Source: Petunia secreta (lineage: Eukaryota; Streptophyta; Magnoliopsida; Solanales; Solanaceae). From it: a DNA stretch of 64,000 nt. Where the stretch lies: contig JARKIP010000065.1 in NCBI GenBank assembly GCA_029990175.1, positions 22,422,501 through 22,486,500 of the forward strand. Direction: 5' to 3'. The number at the start of each line of letters is the position of its first letter. Position 1 is the stretch's first letter. The notes under the pieces are model-generated. The model was not told the DNA's origin, did not search any database, and worked only from the letters and a program-made list of their open reading frames with translations. The position numbers and the translations under genes were made by a program. This document shows positions 43,682 to 53,591 of the stretch, piece after piece.

Positions 43682-43786
43682 TGATGCGGGGTATACCTCA
43701 AGGCCGTTCACTAGGAGTCAAACAAAGTTGATTCAAGACACCCATCTTCACTTGACTTGGAGGGACATGGATAAAGGCTCCGAGAG
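43682..43786 (+). mobile_element. E7 LTR, first 105 bp (interrupted by E8)
   Basis: Starts TGATGCGGGGTATACC inside E3 gag and encodes a pol-tail relic (RPFTRSQTKLIQDTHLHL-like). Interrupted by E8. The last five bases, GAGAG, are the E8 target duplication. Confidence 0.75.
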
Positions 43787-44563
43787 TGATGCAACCCAAA
43801 TTGCATCGAGACCATTCACTGGCAGTCAAGCCAAGGAGATACAAGACACTCGCTTACATTTGGTTTGGAAGGGCATGGATGATGTGAGCTCGGGGGATAC
43901 TTTGAAGACCATGCATTGGAGCTCAGTAGATGAAGGAATGGAAGGCCTCAGCACAGTGGGCAGAGCGCCCAGCACCAAGGGCCACCAGGCGAAGCACCTA
44001 GCAGCCCCTAGGCGGAGCACCCAGCCACACAGGCCACCAGGTAGATCGCCTCACCCTGGGGCGGAGCGCCCAGGCAAGTCCACTGCAGGCTTCATGGGCG
44101 GAGCGCCTACTACATGGGCGCCCAGGCAAGTCCAAAATGCTGAAGGTTCCATCTTTTTGTGTAAAGTTCCTAGTTTAGCCCTAGGTGTTCTACTATGTCC
44201 TAAACTACTTAAGGGGATTTTTAGTCTTTTCAATGCTTGTAGAAGGGTGCTATAAATACACCCTTCATCACTTAATGCCATTTACTACACTTTGAATGAA
44301 CATTAATGAGCTTTGCTCTCAAGAACCCTTGTACACATTTTGGTTTGAATTCAATTGGAAGATTCCAAGTTGACCTTCAATCCGTCTTTGATCATTCTAT
44401 TTGCGAGAGTCGAGTACCTCTTGAGGATAATTGCATAGCGTAGGTGATCCTTGCCATCGTTTGGGGTGTAACGAAACATAGTTCTTCGTTGCTACTCAAA
44501 CAATCGTGTGAGTCTTCGTCTCGTTTTTATCTCTTTATCGCTTTCGTATTTTCGATTGCATCA
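43787..44563 (+). mobile_element. E8 5' LTR (777 bp)
   Basis: Starts TGATGCAACCCAAATTGCATC and ends GATTGCATCA. Pol-tail relic in the first 100 bp, GGCGGAGCGCC modules at 43945-44130, TATA at 44251. Confidence 0.94.
44242..44266 (+). promoter_or_regulatory. E8 5' LTR TATA box within 8-bp inverted repeat
   Basis: CTATAAATA between GAAGGGTG (44242-44249) and CACCCTTC (44259-44266). Both arms differ from the E4 arms at paired positions, so pairing is kept. Repeated at 49356-49380. Confidence 0.65.
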
Positions 44564-44565
44564 GT

Positions 44566-44577
44566 TGGTATCAGAGC
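44566..44577 (+). promoter_or_regulatory. E8 primer-binding site, initiator tRNA-Met
   Basis: Exact TGGTATCAGAGC two bases after the LTR. Confidence 0.92.
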
Positions 44578-45722
44578 AAGGCTAGGGTTGCGTTCTTACG
44601 AACCCTCGTCCTACTCTTCGTGCTTGTCATCTATGTTCCGTGTTTATTTTCATGTTCTTGTTCTTGTTTTATTGAAAAAGAAGAAAAAAATTCAAAAACT
44701 AGAAAACCCAAAAATTTGCTAGAAATCGTTGGTTGTTACGATTTTGTTGGTTTTGATTATCGGGGATTGTTTGTTTATGTATTCTCGACAATTGGGTACC
44801 AACAAAACACGTTTTGGAGTTGTGAATCAAATTTTCGAAAATCAAACCCAAAAGTTGAAGTTTCACAAAAATTGCTAGAACTTGTTTGATGCTATGAATT
44901 CTTGGTTGTTTGGTATCGGGGATTGTTCCTTATAGTTACCCCGTCGTTTTGATACCCCTATAACATCATTTGGAGTAGCGGAACGAAAATTGAATTTTTG
45001 AAATCTTGAAGTTCTTGAAAATTTTGAAGAACTTGCTCCAAATTCTTGAAACAAGTTGATTGTTGGGGTTTGTTTGTGATAGCATAAAACAAGTTTGGGA
45101 ATCATTCAATATCAAAAACACCTTGGATTTGTTGGCAAAATTGCTTGAAAACACCAAACTCAGGTTTTGGTGGAGGTTTGGAAACAGGTCCAGCTGGAGC
45201 GCCCCACCTCTGGGCGGACCGCCCCCTCCACCCCACTGCTGAGTTTGACAAAAAAACCAGGCGGACCGCCCCACTGACCAGGCAGACCGCCCAGCACTGA
45301 AGGGCTCCGGGTAGTTCAATTCTCTAGGTTTTCGTGTTTGTTTGTTTGCGATACTTCTGGTTAGTACTTTGAGAGTAACACTCCTACTCGATTAGTACTA
45401 ATTCATTGAGCGATTAGGAACATCATGCCTAGAGGAGAATAGAACTCAAAGAAGATCCGTAGTGGATTGTTTGCTTCCAAGTGCTCATTAAATAGCTTAG
45501 CGTTAATCGAGTCTCATTAACTCCACTCTTCCCGAAGAGTATTTGTTTCTTGTGACTTAGACCGATTATCGAGGAAGTTGGTCAACTCCGAGGACGCCAT
45601 TGATCTCAAGCTTGTATGAACCTAACCCCAACTTGAGTGAACCCGAGCGACAAGCAAAAGTGAGGGAGTGAGTGAGGGCTTTTACTCTATTCTCTTTACT
45701 TGTTTTTTATTGTTGTAGGTAC
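44578..45722 (+). other. E8 untranslated leader
   Basis: A/T-rich and non-coding as far as I can see. GGCGGACCGCC-type modules at 45195-45295 match the type in the E8 LTR. It ends with GAGTGAGTGAGG, a pyrimidine-rich stretch and ATTGTTGTAG-GTACA before the gag ATG. Confidence 0.75.
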
Positions 45723-46373
45723 AATGGCGGACGAGAAGGCCAAAAATACCATTGAGGTTCCCGTTGACGTCTTGGCTAGTCTATTGGCCGAGGTGAAAAC
45801 CTTGAACCTTAAAATGGAAGCCTTTGAAAAGATGAACACATGTTTGACGTGGTGCCAATGCAAGCTTGCCACCTTTTATTTGGTAGGCCATGGAAATACG
45901 ACAAACAAGTGGTTCATGATGGTCGGGCCAACACTTACACGGTGAGACATGAGGGGAAGAAGTTTGTGCTTACACCCTTGTCCCAAAAGCAAGTAAGTGA
46001 AGACTATTGGCGCATGAAAGAGTTGAGGGAAGCGGCTAAGGCCAAGTCCCCGGTTGTGGCCAAACCTTTGGCCGAGACTCCACCATCTTCCACCGGTCGC
46101 ATGTGTGCCATGATGCAACCGGGTGAGATCTTCAAAGGTAATGATGGCACCAAGATGCTCATATGCCTAGTGCACAAAGGTATGATTTTAAATTCCGAAA
46201 GTGAACATTTATCTAACCCTAACCCTTTGCCTAGTGCCATTGAAAATGTTTTGAATGTCTATGAGGACATGTTTCCGGAGGAGATACCGGATGGATTACC
46301 TCCTTTGAGGGGTATTGAACATCAAATTGACTTTGTCCCGGGATCTCAAATTCCGAACAAGCCGGCATATTGA
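45723..46373 (+). pseudogene. E8 gag N-terminus fused to protease C-terminal half
   Basis: The first ~38 residues are gag (MADEKAKNTIEVPVDVLASL; LNLKMEAFEK). The sequence then jumps at about 45836 to the protease flap region (HMFDVVPMQACHLLFGRPWK) in another frame. The junction shares AAG with both parents. Capsid, zinc knuckle and the DSG active site are lost. The downstream frame runs through the linker (MMQPGEIFKGNDG; PPLRGIEHQIDF) to TGA 46371-46373, which replaces AGA. Confidence 0.9.
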
Positions 46374-47663
46374 AGCAACCCCGAGGACACAAGGGAGCTC
46401 CAAAAGCAAATTGATGAGTTGCTTACCAAAGGCTTGGTGAGGGAGAGCTTAAGCCCTTGTGCCGTGCCCGTGATCCTTGTTCCAAAGAAGGATGGCACTT
46501 GGAGGATGTGTGTGGATTGTCGAGCGGTCAACAAGATCACGGTATAGTATCGACATCCCATACCTCATTTGGATGATATGTTAGATGAGCTTAGTGGTTC
46601 TAGCATCTTTTCAAAAATAGATCTTAGGTCCGGTTACCATCAAATCCGAATGAAACCCGGTGATGAATGGAAAACCGCATTCAAGACCAAGTTTGGTCTA
46701 TATGAATGGTTGGTGATGCCCTTTGGCCTCTCCAACGCACCTAGTACTTTCATGAGATTAATGAACCACGTGCTCAAACCCTTCATCAACAAGTTTGTGG
46801 TCGTCTATTTTGATGACATATTGATCTATAGCAAGTCTATAGGCGACCATGTTGGCCACTTGAATCAGGTCCTTGAAGTGATACGAGCCGAAAAGCTCTA
46901 TGCCAACTTTAAGAAGTGTGCCTTTTGTGTTGAAAAGGTTGTCTTTTTGGGCTTTGTTGTTAGTGTCAATGGTGTAGAAGTTGATGAGTCCAAAGTTGAA
47001 GCCATTAGAGATTGGCCTACTCCCACCACCGTCTCTCATGTGAGAAGTTTCCATGGCCTTGCTTGTTTCTATAGGCGCTTTGTTAGAGACTTTAGCACCA
47101 TTGCCGCACCACTCACCGAGTTGGTGAAAAAGGACAAATCCTTTGTGTGGGGAGAGCCGCAAGAGAAGGCTTTCCAAGAATTGAAAAGTAGGCTAAGTAC
47201 CGCCCCGTTGTTGCAATTGCCCGACTTCGGGAAGGCTTTTGAGGTAGAATGTGATGCCTCGGGGGTGGGTATTTGGGGTGTTCTCATGCAAGAAGGGAAA
47301 CCCGTTGCCTACTTTAGTGAGAAGTTAAAGGACGCAACCTTGAATTACTCCACGTATGACAAGGAGTTGTATGCCCTCGGGAGAGCTCTAGCCCATTGGC
47401 AACACTATCTATGGCCTTGGGAATTTGTGATCAAGAGTGACCATGAGTCACTCAAGCATATAGGAGGCCAAGAGAAGTTGAACAAGAGACACGCCAAGTG
47501 GGTGGAGTTCATTGAGTCATTCCCTTATGTAATTCATTACAAAAGGGGTAAGGACAATGTTGTAGCCAATGCGCTTTCTAGGAAGTTTGCCCTTGCTACC
47601 ACTCTAGCTTCTAGGCTTATGGGTTTTGAGAGTATAAAATCTTTGTATGAACATGACCCATAG
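46374..47663 (+). pseudogene. E8 RT-RNase H
   Basis: VILVPKKDGTWRMC and CRAVNKITV, then TAG near 46544 (AAG in relatives). From 46569: MDDMLDELSGSSIFSKIDLR, YFDDILIYSKS with both Asp, thumb, RNase H (CDASGVGIWGVLM; DHESLKHIGGQEKLNKR; NVVANALSRK, with Asn for Asp in the VADALS motif). Ends at a TAG near 47661, again AAG in E4. Confidence 0.92.
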
Positions 47664-48305
47664 CTCAAAAGCATTCATGATGCTCTAGTGAGTGGGGAGA
47701 GGGTGGAAAAATATCAATTGGTAGATGGCTACATTTTCAAGAATGGGAGAGTGTGTGTCCCCAAGTCCTCTTGGAGAGATGTGCTAGTGCAAGAAGCACA
47801 TTGTGGGGGCTTGATGGGTCACTTTGGGGTGGACAAGACTATGGCCATACTTAAAGAACAATTCCATTGGCCTAAAATGAGGCCTCTTGTGGAATGTTTT
47901 TGCAATGCTTGCTTGGATTGCATGAAGGCCAAGTCTAAGTCCAACAACCATGGCTTGTACACTCCTTTGCCCGTACCTACTAGTCCGTGGGTTGATATAT
48001 CTATGGATTTTTTGATGGCTTTGCCCCGGACTAGAGGAGGACACGATGGCATTTATGTTGTCGTTGATAGGTTCTCCAAAATGGCTCATTTCATTCCGTG
48101 CAAAAAGACTCATGATGCACAACATGTAGCTTCTTTATTTATTGATAATGTTTTAAAGTTGCATGGGGTGCCTCGCACCATTGTTAGTGATAGGGACTTT
48201 AAGTTCCTTAGCCATTTTTGGAAGTGTTTGTTGGGTGCTCTTGGCACCAAATTGCTATTCTCCACGTCCCACCACCCTGAAACCGATGGGAAACCGAGGT
48301 GGTGA
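47664..48305 (+). pseudogene. E8 zinc region and integrase core, first part
   Basis: EAHCGGLMGHFGVDKT, CNACLDCMKAKS, DISMDFLMALPRTRGGHDG, SDRDFKFLSHFW, HHPETDG. A one-base loss near 48290 (GGGAAACC where E4 has GGGCAAACC) throws the frame out just before the catalytic Glu region. Confidence 0.91.
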
Positions 48306-49030
48306 ATCGAACCTTGGGAGCTCTTCTTAGAGCTATGACCAAAGGTAAGGCCGGGACATGGATTGATAAGCTACCACTCATGGAGTTTTCATATAACCGC
48401 ACTTTGCATCGTATGATTGGCATGACTCCATTTGAGTGTGTTTATGGTTTTAACCCCTTGATTCCTCTTGATCTTACCCCTTTGCCAAGGGATGTGGTTG
48501 TTGATTTTGAAGGAAAAGCTCGGGCCAAGGCGTTGCTTGAACTTCATGCCAAGGCGAGGAAGACTTTGGAGAAGGACTATGAGAAGGTAGCAACCAAGAA
48601 AAACAAAGGGAGAAAGAAGATGGAATTCAAGAAGGGAGATTGGGTGTGGGTGCACTTCCGCAAGGAAAGATTTCCAAACCATAGGAAGGGGAAGTTGGCA
48701 CCAATAGGAGATGGCCCTTTCCAAGTGTTGTCCAAGATCAACAACAATGCATATGTGATAGATTTTCCCAGTGAGTATAATGTATCCACTACTTTCAATG
48801 TTAGTGACTTGACTTCTTTTGATGTAGGTAATTATACCTTGGAGGAGGACGCCTTAATTTCGAGGACGAAATCTCTCAAGAAGGGGAGGATGATGCAACC
48901 CAAATTACATCGAGACCATTCACTCGAAGTCAAGCCAAGGAGATACAAGACACTCACTTACAGTTGGTTTGGAAGGGCATGTGAGATCGGGGGATACTTT
49001 GAAGACCATTCATTGGAGCTCGGTAGATGA
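48299..49030 (+). pseudogene. E8 integrase C-terminal part
   Basis: MVNRTLGALLRAMTKGKAGT, FECVYGFNPLIPLDLTPLPR, KKGDWVWVHFRKERF, KGKLAPIGDGPFQVL, TFNVSDLTSFDV. A one-base loss at ~48873 (ATCTCTCAAG for ATCTTCTCAAG) changes the tail, so the RPFTRSQAK peptide is read in another frame within the LTR. Confidence 0.9.
48856..48890 (+). promoter_or_regulatory. E8 hairpin and polypurine tract
   Basis: AATTTCG-AGGA-CGAAATC at 48856-48873 and AAGAAGGGGAGGA ending at 48890. Confidence 0.8.
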
Positions 49031-49677
49031 AGGAATGGAAGGCCTCAGCACAGTGGGCGGAGCGCCCAACAGCACAGGGCGGAGCGCCCAGCACCAAGGG
49101 CCATCAGGCGGAGCGCCTAGCAGCCCCTAGGCGGAGCGCCCAGCCACACAGGCCACCAGGCGGACCGCCTCACCCTAGGGCGGACCGCCCAGGCAAGTCC
49201 ACTGCAGGCTTCATAGGCAGAGCGCCTACTACATGGGCGGGGCGCCCAAAATGCTGAAGGTTCCATCTTTTTGTGTAAAGTTCCTAGTTTAGCCCTAGGT
49301 GTTCTACAATGTCCTAAACTACTTAAGGGGCTCTTTAGTCTTTTCAATGCATGTAGAAGGGTGCTATAAATACACCCTTCATCACTTAATGCCATTTACT
49401 ACACTTTGAATGAACATTAATGATCTTTGCTCTCAAGAATCCTTGTACATATTTTGGCTTGAATTCAATTGGAAGATTCCAAGTTGACCTTCAATCCGTC
49501 TTTGATCATTCTATTTGCGAGAGTTGAGTACCTCTTGAGGATAGTTCCATAGCGTAGGTGATCCTTGCCATCGTTTGGGGTGTAACGAAACGTAGTTCTT
49601 CGTTGCTACTCGAACAATCGTGTGAGTCTTCGTCTCGTTTTTATCTCTTTATCGCTTTCGTAATTGCGATTGCATCA
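48891..49677 (+). mobile_element. E8 3' LTR (787 bp)
   Basis: Starts TGATGCAACCCAAATTACATC and ends GATTGCATCA. It has more GGCGGAGCGCC repeats (49058-49250) than the 5' LTR, so the module is length-variable within one element. TATA inverted repeat at 49356-49380. Confidence 0.94.
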
Positions 49678-49682
49678 GAGAG

Positions 49683-50199
49683 TGGCTTGAAGATCATGCT
49701 TTTGATTTCCATGGATGGTGGATCACCTAGGCCACTTGAAGAGGCATCTGGGGCACGTTTGGAAGCAAATCAAGAAGCTACAGGAACGGGCGGACCGCCT
49801 ACTTTTTGACAACTCTCTGGAAATTAACCAGGCGGACCGCCTCTGCAAGATGGGCGCATCGCCTAGTAGGGGCGCCTAGTAGGGGCGCCTGCTTCTCTCC
49901 TTCAGCTTTCAAGGCTTCAGGCGGGGCGCCTAGTTGAAGTAGGCTGAGCGCCTACTTTGTGAAGGGTTGCGGGATTCCTAGTTTTTATGCTATGTTTTAA
50001 CGACTATAGCCCTACGTGGCCTTTATTGTTTTAACCCACTTAAGGGGTATTTTAGAGCTTTCATTATGTGTAAGTGAAGTCTATAAATACTTTACAAAAC
50101 CTCTACAAACCTTAGCTTACCTTTGAATCTTATGAATGATGAATAGAGTTTATCTCTTTATTGAAGAAACCCTTTTTTTGGTTGCTTGAATTCACTAGC
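49683..50199 (+). mobile_element. E7 LTR, continuation after E8
   Basis: Resumes TGGCTTGAAGATC after the duplicated GAGAG. GGCGGACCGCC-type modules at 49788-49960 and TATAAATA near 50090 between GTGAAGT and ACTTTAC. Truncated at 50199 where the N1 LTR begins. No body of E7 is seen, so it is a fragment or solo LTR. Confidence 0.75.
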
Positions 50200-50998
50200 T
50201 GATAAGGGGAAAAATACGCGGAAGCAACAAATGATATGAAAATGCGGAAACGATAAAGATAACGATAAAAACGAGACGAGACTCGAACGATTACCTAAGT
50301 AGCAACGAGGAGCTTGTCTCGCTACACCTCGGGTGAATGTCAAGGAATCAGCTACGCTATGCAACTATCCTCAAGAGATACTCGACCCTTGCAAATAGAA
50401 TGATCAAAGATGGATGAAGTTCAAATTGGATTCCACCAATTGAATTCAAGTTCCCAACAAGGGTTCAAAGAGAGCATAGCTCAAGTTTCATCAATATTCA
50501 AGATTGTGTAATGAATGAAATGGCTAAGTATTCTATTTATAGAACTTTCTAAGACTAAAGTGAAATGACTAAAATAGCCCTCGACTAAGTTAAAACCTTA
50601 TACAACATTTGAGGGCAAAACAGGAAGTTCACTACAAAAATCAAGTCCTCAGTGTTGTTGGGCGGATCGCCCAAAAAGGGGGCGGAGCGCCTGGCTTTGG
50701 TCTTCCTTGGACAGCCCAGTGGGGTGGGCGGAGCGCCCCAATTGGAGGTGGAGCGCCTGGCCTTCAAGTGGTAGAGGCGGGGCGGCCAACTGGTGGGCGG
50801 AGCGCCTGCCTGGGCAGCCTCTTGGGCGGACCGCCTAGGTGTTTGAGCGGACCGCCTGAATCCCTGGGTGGTGCGCCTAAGAGCCTATCCGCTTGTTGCT
50901 TCTCCAGATCGCTCCTAAAACCCTCGGCTTCCCGTCCTTTGCATCCTTCAAGCTTGGCGCTCGTTGATTGGAGTGTAAGCCCATTTTGCCCCGCATCA
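50200..50998 (-). mobile_element. N1 3' LTR (799 bp)
   Basis: On minus it starts TGATGCGGGGCAAAATGG at 50998 and ends CCCCTTATCA at 50200. GGCGGAGCGCC-type modules at 50660-50880 and TATA near 50535. The polypurine tract is directly to the right. Confidence 0.85.
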
Positions 50999-51034
50999 TC
51001 CTCCCCTTCTTAAAAGGATTTCGTCCTCGAAATC
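50999..51034 (-). promoter_or_regulatory. N1 polypurine tract and perfect hairpin in non-coding DNA
   Basis: AAGAAGGGGAG on minus at the LTR edge. GATTTCG-AGGA-CGAAATC at 51017-51034 is perfect, 65 bp after the stop of the N1 Cys-rich frame. Confidence 0.78.
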
Positions 51035-51098
51035 AATCCATCAACGCCTATATGCAAAGACAAGCAAAACACAAAAATGTTCCTACTACAAGAGTAGG

Positions 51099-51770
51099 TT
51101 AGTGCTCAAAAGTGTGGGAAAACACACTCTTATGGTATAACCAAGTATCAATAGCCATAAAGAAGCTCATGTTCCCAAAGGAACTAGCAATTACTTGGTT
51201 CAACAAAGAAGTGCACCCAACACAAGAACAAACAAAGAGATTAATAGGGCATGGCATATGCAAGATCAAGCTATCAAATTTCCTGCGATCCCTAAGTTGA
51301 TTAGTGCACCAAGACTTCCCACTACGCGAGTAGGCAAGTCCAACAAGAGTGAAGGCAAGTGATGTGGAAAATTCACTCTTGTGATAGAGCCAAGTATCAA
51401 TACTAATCAAAGAGCTTATGTCTCCAAAGGAAACAACAAGTTCTTGGCTCCATAGTGACAAGCACTCACAATCACAACAAGCAAAGAGATCAATAGGACA
51501 TAGAACATTCAAGAGTAAGAAATCAAAGTGCCTATGACCCCCAAGCTCATGATCAACATACCAAACCTTCAATGCATTATTCTCAAAATACGGTACAATG
51601 GTTTTGGCATGTTCAATTCTCAAAGTGTGGTTAACATATGGGATGGGATAGGCAAAGTAGTGCAATCCACAATTAGCATCAAATTTCCCACTCCCCTTCT
51701 TAAAAGCTCTCATACTCACATTAAGAGATACCTCCTCACCTTTAATCTCATCCTCAAGACAACCCCCCTC
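51099..51770 (-). CDS. N1 Cys-rich two-repeat module, function unknown
   Basis: The open frame to 51719 (206 codons, GTG first) can be followed in the same frame to about 51770 (CLEDEIKGEEVSLNVSM). A lead-in (GKFDANCGLHYFAYPIPYV) is followed by two units. Unit 1: WYVDHELGGHRHFD, CPIDLFACCDCECLSL, SFGDISSLISIDTWLYHKSE. Unit 2: WCTNQLRDRRKFD, CPINLFVCSCVGCTSL, SFGNMSFFMAIDTWLYHKSV. It ends FEH-stop. Related frames lie at 21206-21719 and 53592-53975. I know no domain that matches. It sits where integrase would end. Confidence 0.75.
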   Translation of the reverse strand, partial: EGGCLEDEIKGEEVSLNVSMRAFKKGSGKFDANCGLHYFAYPIPYVNHTLRIEHAKTIVPYFENNALKVWYVDHELGGHRHFDFLLLNVLCPIDLFACCDCECLSLWSQELVVSFGDISSLISIDTWLYHKSEFSTSLAFTLVGLAYSRSGKSWCTNQLRDRRKFDSLILHMPCPINLFVCSCVGCTSLLNQVIASSFGNMSFFMAIDTWLYHKSVFSHTFEH

Positions 51771-52694
51771 ACAGGGTAAGCTCTCAAGGCATTATTAATG
51801 GCCTCGTCATCACCATAACCCGCACCAACAAGAGTAGGGTCACTAGAAGAATCATCTACCGCACTCGAAGCTCCAAACAAAGAGTTGTCTATGGGATCAA
51901 ATCCCTCACACCACGGAGGTTCTAGCTCATTCTCAACTCTAGTCCGATACAAATCACCTTCACAATTAAAGAGGCTCCCATGCAACAGAAATATAAACCC
52001 ATGCACCTTAATTTCATAGTCAAACAAAGGAATCGTATCAAGACTAGGTTCATCATCCGCACTTGAGGAGTCATCATAGACAACCTTGTCCAATTTATGC
52101 AATTTGGACTCCTGAAGGTCACTATCATCCTTACTACGACACACAAATCCACCAAAATCAATTATGTCAACAAGGGTAGAGTCACATAACTCATCTTTCC
52201 CTTTATCAAATACGGGTGGGGTGTCATAACAAGGGTCACAATCAAGGTCAACTACTATATTTTCACTAAAGAGAGGTCCTTTGAGTACCGGGCTCACATC
52301 ATGATGTGGCTTTTCATTCCTCTCTACTAGCGGTTCACAAGCACAGACTAGTTGAGCATTAGACTCTACACTAGTTGCAAGTTCAATAGGGGCATTACAA
52401 GCAACAACTAGCATGGAGTCTACACAAGACAAGGGATTAACATGTTCATGAAAGGAAAAGGTAACACTTACATTTGAGTCGCTCCCGTGAGTACTCACAT
52501 CGCTTGAAATGTCGCGTTCAATTCCTCCTTCATGAAGCTCACAATGAAGATCTTCATCCTCTTGTCTCCCTTCCAAGGCAATCGGTTGAGGCACCAATAG
52601 CTTGCCTTCAAGAGTACCTACACATAAGCCAAAACAAATAGAAGAAGAAGGGAATAAAACGTGGTTAGAACAAAGGGTTTCCTCACTCTCACTT
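51716..52694 (-). CDS. N1 acidic module, function unknown, cut by N2 LTR
   Basis: About 326 codons of element sequence; the frame continues artificially into the N2 LTR. It starts at SESEETLCSNH, then FGLCVGTLEGKL, PLVERNEKPHHDVSP, CDPCYDTPPVFDKGKDELCD, GGFVCRSKD and Asp/Ser-rich stretches. No catalytic motif, signal peptide or membrane span. A frameshift in the G run near 51770 separates it from the Cys-rich module. In N2 the two modules are also on one strand in the same order, so they were probably one protein. The same start is found in N3 at 63838-64000, directly after protease. Confidence 0.75.
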
Positions 52695-53506
52695 TGATGC
52701 AACCCAAAACGAGCGGAAGCTAAACACGATACAAACAATGCGGAAGCGATACAATACAAGATAGATGATATCAATGATATCGGGGAAACAAGGATTGGGG
52801 AGTCAAGAAACGAGAAGAAAGAACAGATTAATGAATTCAAGACATGAATTAATAATCCAAAAGGAAGAAAGTGAATCTCGAACCTTACAAGGAATTCACG
52901 CTAGTGGTGATCTCCATAGAATCCAAGTCGTACAAGATTCATGAAGCCTCGGGCTTCGGACTAGAAAGGCTCGGCCTTCTCTAATTCTCTCTTCTCTCTA
53001 TTCAATTCAAGCTAAAACTAATGAAATGAATAGTTAAAATGCTATTTATACATTTACAATGATAAATGGCCAAAATTGCCCCTTCAGCTGATTCTGGTTG
53101 GCTGATCAACCTCTCCTCATCGCGATCACGCCTGGAAGGCTCGCGATCGCCTAGACCATCTTCTATAGCATCGCGATCACGTGAGGAAGCTCGCGATTGC
53201 GCAGGTCACTGGCATCTTCGGCATCGCCATCACGCTAAGCATGGCGCGTTCGCGTAGAAAAAGGGAAGCCTCTTCGCGATAGCGCAGAGAGTGTCGCTAT
53301 CGCGAAGAACAAATGTCCTCCGTCAGGCAGTAAGCTCCCAATGTGCTGCCCTGTTTTGCCCTGTTTTGTTGTGCCCTGTTTCCTGCTCTGTTTTGGCGCT
53401 CCAATGCACGATCTTCAAGATGTTTCCGGAGGCCTTGACTCGTAACCCTTGTGCTCTCGAGCTTGGCTTTTGATGGTTGTCGTTTAGGCCATTTTGGGAT
53501 GCATCA
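52695..53506 (-). mobile_element. N2 3' LTR (812 bp), same family as the 3616-9307 array
   Basis: On minus it starts TGATGCATCCCAAAATGG at 53506 and ends CGTTTTGGGTTGCATCA at 52695. GCGATCGC-type palindromes at 53115-53310. TATTTATA at 53043-53050 between AAATG and CATTT. It is inserted in the N1 acidic frame, and CACTT at 52690-52694 would be the target duplication. The other N2 LTR is not in the window. Confidence 0.9.
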
Positions 53507-53542
53507 TCCTCCCCTTCTTGAAAGGATTTCGTCCTCGAAATC
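53507..53542 (-). promoter_or_regulatory. N2 polypurine tract and perfect hairpin
   Basis: CAAGAAGGGGAGGA on minus next to the LTR. GATTTCG-AGGA-CGAAATC at 53525-53542, downstream of the N2 coding end. Confidence 0.78.
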
Positions 53543-53591
53543 GAACCATCAAAACCTACAATCAAAACAAGCACAACCAAAACTTCCTACT

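Larger units (their letters stand above)
43787..49677 (+). mobile_element. E8: Ty3/gypsy element with large gag-protease deletion
   Basis: 5' LTR 43787-44563, primer site, leader, gag start 45723, pol, polypurine tract, 3' LTR 48891-49677. A perfect duplication GAGAG lies at 43782-43786 and 49678-49682, inside the E7 LTR. Body sequence is close to E4, but LTR and leader carry GGCGGAGCGCC-type modules instead of GCGATCGC. About 1.6 kb of gag/protease is missing. Confidence 0.95.

Noticed and set aside
44566..44577. tRNA gene fragment at TGGTATCAGAGC sites
   Set aside because: Only the 12-nt complement of the tRNA 3' end is present, always 2-3 bases from an LTR: primer-binding sites.
51716..52694. 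Acidic module as an env-like gene
   Set aside because: No signal peptide, membrane span or N-glycosylation cluster visible, and in N3 it is fused in frame to protease. Left as unknown; splicing remains possible.
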